Shown piece after piece: positions 60,001-64,000 of a stretch of DNA of 64,000 bases. How positions within the stretch are numbered: position 1 is the first letter of the stretch; the number at the start of each line of letters is the position of its first letter. The stretch is taken from the NCBI GenBank assembly GCA_944470555.2, contig OX104127.1, forward strand, positions 154,023,776 to 154,087,775, given 5' to 3'. The notes under the pieces were generated by a model. It saw only the letters and a program-made list of their open reading frames with translations, ran no database searches and was not told where the DNA came from. The position numbers and the translations under genes were made by a program. This stretch comes from Heterobilharzia americana (taxonomy: Eukaryota; Platyhelminthes; Trematoda; Strigeidida; Schistosomatidae).

Positions 60001-60530
60001 TTCCCCATTATGATTTATGTTACTGTAACAGAAAATATTGTCTTCTTGAGTACTCAATAACGTTAAATTCTGCTGTGATAATATTTATAGCTGTCACGTT
60101 CTGATCGCTATCTGAAGTCACTTTAATACCTTGAGTTATAAAATAGTTTCAAAAGTATTTCAAATCAAGGCAGTGGTATGTATTTCACTGATGATGTCGA
60201 TGATTTCTATGGTGACCTACATGAACGATAATTGTTGTACAAACAGTAGGTTCTTAACACATTAGTTATACACTACTAATGAATTTTGGTAAGTTTAAAG
60301 TTGTCAACTGATTGTAAAAATTAAGCAGAGGTAATTATTAATGATTTTTCTATTCTGTCATTTCTATGCAACATTTAATTTTTGGTAAAAAATAAACATG
60401 CTCAGTTCCACTAAATTTATACCTTTTTTTTACTTTCCTTTTTTAGAAAATGATCATCATTGGCATTTGTGTGGCAATCCTAATCTGTATTATTGTCGGT
60501 ACAATTGTCGGTATGGTGCCTGGATTGTAA
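21442..60530 (+). CDS. Syntaxin-1 (Q-SNARE), nine exons, 293 residues
   Basis: Exons: 21442-21474, 21512-21695, 21732-21806, 21839-21912, 21945-22053, 27944-28017, 29286-29423, 31596-31706 and 60447-60530. Phases agree throughout and the coding length is 882 bases. Syntaxin-1 is the plasma-membrane Qa-SNARE that pairs with SNAP-25 and synaptobrevin to drive exocytosis. Seen: [11 protein letters not shown] start; Habc domain with [16 protein letters not shown] and [10 protein letters not shown]; linker [15 protein letters not shown], holding the Leu-Glu pair of the closed conformation; and a SNARE motif across exons 7-8 with the ionic-layer Gln at residue 229 ([17 protein letters not shown]). 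The C-terminal anchor is [20 protein letters not shown]. The juxtamembrane stretch SSARKK has fewer basic residues than mammalian SKARRKK. The invertebrate-type MTKD start and [21 protein letters not shown] are close to insect Syx1A. An alternative ending is at 32141-32209. Confidence 0.95.
22551..23350 (+). mobile_element. Family-B retrotransposon 3' end; right arm of the inverted repeat
   Basis: A 5'-truncated family-B copy in syntaxin intron 5. Bases 22551-23317 are the reverse complement of 15674-16439 with a single extra G (about 23080). The frame at 22607-22810 is identical to the minus-strand frame at 16383-16180. After 23317 the 3' tail (GGTTTGATTTTGTCTGTCTG) is only similar to that of the other copy. 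To the left of 22551 homology fades within about 30 bases. Confidence 0.88.
23690..23960 (-). mobile_element. Family-B retrotransposon 3' fragment
   Basis: Minus-strand 3'-UTR and C-terminal remnant. The GGTGATATAGCTCAGAAACG block and the purine/pyrimidine-biased UTR parallel the copy at 11690-11870, in reverse orientation. Confidence 0.6.
24560..24790 (+). mobile_element. Family-B retrotransposon 3'-UTR fragment
   Basis: A short tail resembling the family-B 3'-UTR (GCAGATGTATTCACTCCTTA, TTCAAGAGCTTAAATA, then a T/C-rich run). No coding part is left. The preceding stretch at 24200-24560 may contain a reverse-oriented tRNA-like SINE, which I could not confirm. Confidence 0.45.
25140..26480 (+). 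mobile_element. Family-C RTE-like retrotransposon, decayed RT
   Basis: Broken reverse transcriptase frames: an IFKKG entry motif (near 25270), [20 protein letters not shown] (near 25463), [20 protein letters not shown] (near 25630), and a C-terminal [19 protein letters not shown] block (near 26230) followed by the 3' end. It is located in syntaxin intron 5 and inert through many stops. Confidence 0.7.
26481..27943. other. Syntaxin intron 5, no feature recognised
   Basis: AT-rich intronic sequence up to the exon 6 acceptor TTTTCGTTTTAG. I see nothing that looks conserved. Confidence 0.5.
27944..28017 (+). CDS. Syntaxin-1 exon 6 (linker)
   Basis: Encodes [20 protein letters not shown] and FTQE, the conserved linker between Habc and the SNARE motif. 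It contains the Leu-Glu pair whose mutation opens syntaxin in other animals. Donor GTTAGT, phase 0. Confidence 0.93.
28905..29110 (+). repeat. Sm-alpha-like SINE with hammerhead-like core (U4C)
   Basis: The head resembles a tRNA promoter (GGCCCAGTGGCTCAATGGTA, then TGGTTCAGTC). The hammerhead-like block reads CCGAGGA at 29014-29020, stem II GTTC...GGAC at 29021-29035, then GAAA. The consensus is CUGANGA, so U4 has become C. A GTGGTTCTCC...GTCAGTTCGTGATG tail follows. It lies in syntaxin intron 6. Confidence 0.65.
29286..29423 (+). CDS. Syntaxin-1 exon 7 (first half of SNARE motif)
   Basis: 46 codons encoding [20 protein letters not shown] and [16 protein letters not shown]. The last codon is the ionic-layer glutamine, split from GEMID in exon 8. 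Acceptor TTTCAG, donor GTTAGT. Confidence 0.95.
30075..30300 (+). repeat. tRNA-like SINE candidate
   Basis: CTGCAGCTCAATGGTTTAGG resembles a pol III A box and GAATTCGAAGCC a worn B box, followed by a unique-looking body. It has no hammerhead block, so it may be a different SINE family. Weak call. Confidence 0.35.
31596..31706 (+). CDS. Syntaxin-1 exon 8 (second half of SNARE motif)
   Basis: 37 codons, [20 protein letters not shown] to KYQSSARK, phase 0 at both ends (acceptor TTTTGCAG, donor AAG|GTAGGG). From here the transcript may join 32141 (soluble form) or 60447 (membrane form). Reading through the donor adds 25 residues with five cysteines, ending CVVC at a TGA (31782-31784). Confidence 0.95.
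32141..32209 (+). CDS. Predicted alternative terminal exon of syntaxin-1 (no membrane anchor)
   Basis: 434 bases after exon 8 there is a good acceptor (CTGAC branch-like site, then TGTTTACAG). It opens a 22-codon frame in exactly the phase left by exon 8, ending in TAG. The tail is serine-rich and acidic ([22 protein letters not shown]), not hydrophobic, and the segment looks more codon-like than its AT-rich surroundings. Joining exons 1-8 to it gives a 288-residue soluble syntaxin. Anchor-less syntaxin isoforms made by alternative 3' splicing are known in mammals (syntaxin 1C and others). No transcript evidence is available to me. Confidence 0.6.
   Translation, partial: ESVTSISDNDSLHSANRLQLTK
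32679..32684 (+). terminator. Candidate poly(A) signal for the short syntaxin transcript
   Basis: The first AATAAA downstream of the alternative exon's stop, 470 bases away. It is needed if the short isoform is real, but such hexamers are common in AT-rich sequence. Confidence 0.3.
32685..33837. other. Syntaxin intron 8, no feature recognised
   Basis: AT-rich. The only oddity is a run of 14 G at 33704-33717. Confidence 0.5.
33838..34075 (-). mobile_element. Family-B retrotransposon 3' fragment
   Basis: Minus-strand tail with a GGTGATGCTGCTCAGAACCG-type block and a purine-rich UTR ending at GAGGTGTGGCAT, comparable with the copy at 23690-23960. Confidence 0.55.
34148..34990 (+). mobile_element. 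Family-B retrotransposon with internal deletion
   Basis: The first part (34200-34560) encodes the endonuclease middle region ([20 protein letters not shown] and [20 protein letters not shown]). At about 34570 it passes directly to the C-terminal and 3'-UTR region (GGTTGAGGACTCTTGGTGAC at about 34757, GTGAAGTGTGGCAACTTGAG at about 34929). The whole reverse transcriptase is missing, so it is an internally deleted copy. Confidence 0.7.
34991..37529. other. Syntaxin intron 8: unidentified repeat pair, no gene
   Basis: Bases 35375-35480 (plus) and 36540-36650 (minus) share a block around GCGAGCATATTCTTTCGAAG in opposite orientation; this is an unidentified dispersed repeat. The rest, including the open frame at 36256-36537, shows no family motif. 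Confidence 0.45.
37530..39150 (-). mobile_element. Family-B retrotransposon 5' part (leader, endonuclease, start of RT)
   Basis: Minus strand. A GC-richer leader around 39040-39110 is followed by a proline-rich region like that at 18430-18540 (shared GGGCGGTTGACACTTCC near 38826). Then comes an endonuclease ([31 protein letters not shown], 38470-38350), and a broken linker/RT start near 37720-37560. Stops are frequent. Confidence 0.65.
39151..40146. other. Syntaxin intron 8, no feature recognised
   Basis: AT-rich intronic DNA without recognisable coding or repeat structure. Confidence 0.5.
40147..40441. mobile_element. MITE-like element with ~58-bp terminal inverted repeats
   Basis: The left end 40147-40203 and the reverse complement of 40384-40441 share TCCCA.TG..GTAGAAAAATAAAT and, after a diverged middle, ..GGAAGTCGCTTC. 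Weaker pairing continues a few bases inward. The 295-base unit has no coding capacity, as expected for a non-autonomous DNA transposon or a hairpin repeat. Target-site duplications are not evident. Confidence 0.55.
41210..42220 (+). mobile_element. Family-B retrotransposon 3' part
   Basis: Degenerate catalytic box ([13 protein letters not shown], near 41220), then the C-terminal domain ([11 protein letters not shown] region near 41390, [20 protein letters not shown] near 41650). The 3'-UTR ends with GTGAGGCGTGGCTACCACAT near 42185. About 125 bases near 41895-42020 look like an unrelated insertion. Confidence 0.65.
42221..43959. other. Syntaxin intron 8, no gene recognised
   Basis: AT-rich. 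The hydrophobic open frame at 43693-43890 was considered as an alternative membrane exon and rejected because the phase does not fit. Confidence 0.5.
43960..45290 (+). mobile_element. Family-B retrotransposon 5' half with well-preserved endonuclease
   Basis: The proline/serine-rich leader (44000-44110) runs into the endonuclease. The frame at 44245-44652 is the longest in this family here ([43 protein letters not shown]). After a frameshift it continues with [28 protein letters not shown] and [17 protein letters not shown] (near 44940). It stops near 45290 before the reverse transcriptase. Confidence 0.75.
45291..47100. other. Syntaxin intron 8, possible worn SINE, no gene
   Basis: A reverse-oriented tRNA-like stretch may lie at 46080-46160 (worn B box AGTTCACGGGTTCAAAATCC on the minus strand). 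The open frame at 46444-46719 has no recognised relatives and needs a TTG start to reach that length. Confidence 0.4.
47105..47275 (-). repeat. Sm-alpha-like SINE with hammerhead-like core (G12A)
   Basis: On the minus strand the core CTGAGGA (47196-47190) fits the CUGANGA consensus exactly and stem II GTCC...GGAC pairs. It is followed by AAAA instead of GAAA, so the catalytic G12 (47174) is replaced. The head and tail match the other copies. Confidence 0.65.
47400..47580 (+). repeat. Sm-alpha-like SINE with hammerhead-like core (G8A)
   Basis: Head ATTTGGACTCAGTGGCTTAA, core CTGAGAA at 47499-47505 (G8 changed to A), stem II GTCC/GGAC and GAAA intact. A stem III-like CTAGT...ACTAG hairpin follows at 47524-47541. 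It faces the copy at 47105-47275, so the two could fold back on each other. Confidence 0.65.
48044..48094. repeat. (AT)n microsatellite
   Basis: About 51 bases of uninterrupted AT dinucleotides, 50 bases upstream of a tRNA-like sequence. Confidence 0.97.
48147..48221 (+). repeat. tRNA-like sequence (SINE head), not a functional tRNA
   Basis: A box-like TAGCTCAATTGGTAGAGC (48155-48172) and a perfect B box GGTTCGAGTCC (48199-48209) at tRNA spacing, followed by GCGGTCC. The 5' side does not pair with this 3' end, so no acceptor stem forms. Pol III transcription is conceivable; the best reading is a tRNA-derived SINE or a tRNA pseudogene. Confidence 0.6.
48241..49504. other. Syntaxin intron 8, no feature recognised
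   Basis: AT-rich, no coding or repeat structure recognised. Confidence 0.5.
49505..49740 (-). repeat. Sm-alpha-like SINE lacking the hammerhead block
   Basis: The minus-strand head (CTACCCAGTGGGTCGATGGT, GAAGGTCCTAAGTTAGGTCC) and tail (AATGGTTCTCCATTAGATCT) match the copy at 49925-50112. The sequence between them that would hold the CTGA...GGAC core is deleted. Confidence 0.55.
49925..50112 (+). repeat. Sm-alpha-like SINE with hammerhead-like core (A6G)
   Basis: Head GGACCATTGGATTGCGACCC, core CTGGGGA at 50027-50033 (A6 changed to G), stem II GTCC/GGAC, GAAA intact, then GGTTCTCCACCTGATATCCA. It is oriented opposite to the neighbour at 49505-49740. Confidence 0.65.
50113..54608. other. Syntaxin intron 8, no gene recognised
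   Basis: 4.5 kb of AT-rich DNA. A minus-strand frame of 109 codons at 52640-52311 has an ATG but no recognised motif or splice context, and I do not call it a gene. Confidence 0.45.
54609..54747. repeat. Palindromic hairpin repeat
   Basis: Arms 54632-54656 and 54698-54722 are reverse complements with one mismatch in 25 (centred on GGACGTTTCATCAC / GTGATGAAACGTCC). Looser pairing extends to TTTGGTGT / ACACCAAA at the outer ends. The loop is 41 bases. It is probably a small foldback element. Confidence 0.65.
54748..55769. other. Syntaxin intron 8, no feature recognised
   Basis: AT-rich; nothing recognised. Confidence 0.5.
55770..56440 (-). mobile_element. Family-B retrotransposon 3' part
   Basis: Minus-strand C-terminal domain and 3'-UTR, similar to but clearly diverged from the inverted-repeat arms (shared ATGTCACCAAGAGTCCTCAA near 55960). 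The 3' end GTGAAGTGTGGCAATTTGAG lies near 55810. Confidence 0.7.
56441..58439. other. Syntaxin intron 8, no gene recognised
   Basis: AT-rich. Short open frames (for example 56765-56977) occur on both strands without motifs. Confidence 0.5.
58440..59245 (-). mobile_element. Penelope-like element, GIY-YIG endonuclease region
   Basis: On the minus strand a frame from about 59230 reads [20 protein letters not shown] (end of the RT module), [20 protein letters not shown], then [14 protein letters not shown]. The last is a worn GIY-YIG nuclease start with the Gly of YIG replaced by Lys. A stop and frame change precede [20 protein letters not shown]. This order (RT end, Cys motif, GIY-YIG) is specific to Penelope-like elements, known in schistosomes. 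The copy is truncated and dead. Confidence 0.7.
59246..60446. other. End of syntaxin intron 8, no feature recognised
   Basis: AT-rich sequence leading to a strong polypyrimidine acceptor (TTTACTTTCCTTTTTTAG) for the last exon. Confidence 0.5.
60447..60530 (+). CDS. Syntaxin-1 exon 9 (transmembrane anchor)
   Basis: 27 codons plus TAA, phase 0: a short basic start followed by [20 protein letters not shown] and MVPGL. Together with ...SSARK from exon 8 it restores the tail-anchored form inserted in the plasma membrane. It lies 28,740 bases from exon 8. Confidence 0.92.
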   Translation, partial: KMIIIGICVAILICIIVGTIVGMVPGL

Positions 60531-63500
60531 ACAACAGTCAAAAGAAAGATAAGATATGGTTGTTACCACTTGTATTATCAACGCTATTATGATTGCTTCA
60601 TATTTATTCAGCCAGTTAACTACTACTGAGATAGCCCAGGTGATTTACTACCAAAAAGATAACTAAATATCGGTGTGTTCATATCACCTGCATTCTAATT
60701 TTTCTGTCCTGTGAGTTTCATTTAATTCATGTGTACTGTATTCAAAGTTATTTGAACACATACATTCCATTTCCTCCTCAAAATTCTCAAGACTGGTGTG
60801 TTTGTATCTTTCCATGTTTAAACTATTACATAATTTGTATTTACTCTGAACTAACTATTACCATTTCATTAAGTTTTCTCTACGCTTTTTACTCCATTTA
60901 TATTATCACCAGTAAACTCAGTGATGTTGAAATTGAGTGCATTTTCTTCTTAAACGTTGATTTGTTTTTATTTCATTGCTTCTCTTTCAATTCAGTCTTG
61001 CCTCTACAGTCATCATTTTAAGTCTCTCATTTCATTACCGATGGTCATCGTAACAATCGATGTTGAATTATTTTTGGGCTTTCTTCTTTCCCTTCTACTT
61101 GTTTCATTTGTTAAACTGAAGATATTTCTTTTTTGTATACTTCGTTATTTTTTTTTCTGTTACGTTGGCATGATTGAATTGTATGTTATACATGCAGACT
61201 GGTTAAACAAGTGAACATTGCCATGCACGCACACATACAACCACAGGTGCGAAGTAAAGTATGTTTGCCTGAAACAACATGGAATATCTATAGTTCATCA
61301 CTAATTAAAGGAAATATCAACCAAATAATAAAGTTGCCAAATTATATTCACTTGGAAATAATATTTTTTCCAATTGCTCATATATACGTATATTTTCTTC
61401 CTTCTTTTCATTTTGTATTTATCCTTCCTCTCATTACCATTGTTACCGTCAACTTGTTTGATGATATAAACGTAGATGTTTTTCCTCATTTGTTATGTAC
61501 TCTGGTTGTGTTTGTAAGTATATATGACTATGTGTGTGTGTATGCGAATATTTCCTCATCTACTCTTTATAATTACTTATTGGATCATGTGTAATGTATG
61601 TATCAGCGGAATTCTAAACGTTTGTTGATCTTTCCACCTATGTATCTCTTTTCGTTAAGTTTGCTTCTACTATTAACTCTTATCTATGTACACACAACAA
61701 GTTACACATGAGATGAATAACGGGAGGAACTTTAAAGGAAAAGACGAAAAACAGCAAAATAAAACAAATACAATCACATTTTGATTGCATTTATTTTTTC
61801 CTCATCATTTTGTTTCCTTTTTTCTTCATGAGTAAAATCCTCTAAAACCTCTGGCTTCTGTGTAAACTATTTTTTATTATTTATTTCTGATTCGAATCGC
61901 CTATCACATCCATATACACTAGGTTGTTTGTTATGTCTTCTATCTAGGTTATTATTATTAATATTTCTATTGTGTCCATCCTACTTTTCAAGAACTCTGT
62001 TTTGTCTCCCTTTTCCTTTGTAATTTTTACACTTTTTATTGTTTGGCACGACGTAAATATGAGGAACAACACTGAATTCTAAACATCTTGTTACTTACTT
62101 GAATTTCTTTTTCCCAATCTGATCTAGTTTATTTATCAACTAGTTGATTTCACCACTGAATACTTACCTATAAATCAACACTTCATTTGGGTGAAAACAA
62201 ATACATAAGTACGCAACCCTCCGCATACACACACACACATTCTCTTCTGTCTGCTTAAAACAATACCTACTAGATGTATGTTTTCTTCCATTGTTATTGC
62301 TATTCTTCCCTTTAGCGTTTTCTTGGAATTATATGCTCAGTTAAAAATACTGCTAGTTACTAACTACCACTAATGTATGAGTACTTGAGTTATTTCGAAG
62401 CATAAATTCTCAATGCCCTTTTATTCGTTGAATTACACGCTACATGCATGCAGTAACTACACTCTACTTCTCTCTGATAACACAACTATCTCGATATTCA
62501 AGTTACTATTGTTACAATTAGGAGGACAATCGCTTCCTAGTCGTTTGATTAAACCAGCTTGATGGTGTTTTTTTTTCACTTTTGGTAACAAGAAATGAAA
62601 TAGTATCAAATGATTATACTCAATACTTATTCAATTTTGTCAACTTATATACATACATCTATCCATATTATGCATTCCTCTATTGTCAGTTTACTTGGCT
62701 TCCTTATGTACGTATGTCTGCTTATTTTCTTTCGCACATTTTCCTTTGTTTCCTACTTTTTTTCTCCTCTCCTCTTATATGATTTAATCAACGAACTAGT
62801 TTATGAACTTGTTTATTTCAAGCTTTTGTAAATTACTGTTATTATTATTATGATGATTACTATTAATATCGATTATTACTATCGTTACAACTGTTGTTAT
62901 TACCACTAGTACTGAAGTTATTTGTGACGATCCGAAAACATTTATCTAAGGATATTGTTGCGGTTTACATCCAGTTTTCCGTAGATAAAGACTTGGTTCT
63001 GATTACCGTAGGCCAAGTATGATATCTTTTAATCTCCTGCTGTGGGTCAGACGCAACTAACCAAGCAAACACTGTGTTCGTTGTATACTGAGCCCATATA
63101 TTTACAATGAAGGATTTCCAAGACAACTTTGAAATCTATTCAGAAGAGAGACAATGCTCATATCAATAGTGCAGAGACAAAAAGACGGACAAATCGAAGT
63201 AAAATCCCGGACAGAAGCACGTCAGTTCACGTTGTCAAACTTCACAGTAGCACACACCAAAGAACTGAATGCGAAAATAATGTTATTGAAGTAAATGAAG
63301 TGTATTAGAGATGAATTGACAATGAAATAATGGTTGATGAAAACGTACTTAGTGCATAATGAGTTTATAGTGCTCGTTTATGTACTGATTACGGTTAGGG
63401 AAATGTAAGTCGTTCAGTGAAGTCACTCTTGGTGTAGTCTTCAAGCGTTTTGCATAGATTACGAGTTAAGTCTCGAATTTTTTTCTTTGGACACATTGTA

Positions 63501-64000
63501 GAACGAATTAGCACACTTCATCTCCTGTATTTAATTTACGAGACTATTTTTCTCATATATCAAAGATAGAAACATAATGAACATTTTTACCTATAGATGA
63601 CTGATAGAACATAACAGACGTCCTGTTTTGTAAGAACATATATTTAATAGAAAGAAAATTCAGAATTTCGAACCCATGTGAAGCGTTTGCATTTGAATAT
63701 ACAAGAATAGTTGAATGCACCTTTTCGAATGCTTTGAGAAAATGTGAGTAGGTATCTGCAGTTTGAGATTAATATCATCTGATCCTCTCTTTGAAGCTGT
63801 TCCCATTTACTTTCAAGGATTCAGAAATTCATCTTTCGACAGCTCCATTGTAGTGGGTGCTATTGATAAGAATCCATATATATGGCATATGTTCAGAAGC
63901 CGAAAGAAATCATAGGCAATTACGAACAATGGCTAAATATCCCACCCAGAGAAGTGCAAACGATGAAGTGGCCGTATCAAAAGTAAGAGGAGATAGAAGG
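60531..64000. other. Syntaxin 3'-UTR and downstream DNA, no further gene recognised
   Basis: The first part must hold the syntaxin 3'-UTR; its end is not clear (an AATAAA occurs at 61758-61763). T-rich frames at 60731-61594 and 62582-62831 are low-complexity. ATT/ATC-rich low-complexity sequence occupies 62830-62915. Confidence 0.5.

Noticed and set aside
60731..61594. Series of plus-strand frames after syntaxin, rich in Phe, Ile and Tyr
   Set aside because: Typical of T-rich non-coding DNA; no motif, and probably syntaxin 3'-UTR or downstream DNA.

Overview
The window reads as nuclear DNA of a parasitic flatworm, most likely a blood fluke of the genus Schistosoma. The evidence is AT-rich sequence, genes split by very short introns (31-43 nt), many decayed AP-endonuclease/reverse-transcriptase retrotransposons, and SINE-like repeats carrying a hammerhead-ribozyme-like core as in the schistosome Sm-alpha family. 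I cannot fix the species. All family names come from recognising motifs by eye; no database search was run.

Three host genes are supported. (1) A two-exon plus-strand gene (9827-10075 and 12879-13271) encodes a 213-residue ankyrin-repeat protein of the RFXANK/ANKRA2 type. (2) A six-exon minus-strand derlin gene of the derlin-2/3 type (21245 down to 20356) is complete except for one missing base in exon 3. (3) A plus-strand syntaxin-1 gene starts at 21442: exons 1-5 lie within 0.6 kb, exons 6-8 are at 27944, 29286 and 31596, and the membrane-anchor exon is at 60447-60530, beyond a 28.7 kb intron. A second, in-phase terminal exon at 32141-32209 predicts a soluble syntaxin without the anchor.

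Layout: 1-8.4 kb is a retroelement mosaic (CR1-like pieces, a Ty3/gypsy pol remnant, a decayed endonuclease/RT element). 9.8-13.4 kb is the ankyrin gene, with retroelement tails and a SINE in its intron. 13.4-20.3 kb holds mainly a decayed retrotransposon. 20.36-21.25 kb is derlin, whose start codon is 196 bp from that of syntaxin, so the two probably share a divergent promoter. 21.4-60.5 kb is syntaxin, with many transposon fragments in its introns: endonuclease/RT elements, Sm-alpha-like SINEs, a Penelope-like remnant, and two palindromic or terminal-inverted-repeat elements. 60.5-64 kb shows no recognised gene.

Derlin acts in ER-associated degradation, syntaxin-1 in vesicle exocytosis, and the ankyrin protein probably as a scaffold or transcription cofactor. 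I see no shared pathway, only shared promoter space for derlin and syntaxin. The most notable observations are the alternative soluble-syntaxin exon, a near-perfect 766/767-bp inverted repeat flanking derlin and the 5' part of syntaxin, the derlin frameshift, and four hammerhead-like cores each spoiled at a different catalytic residue.
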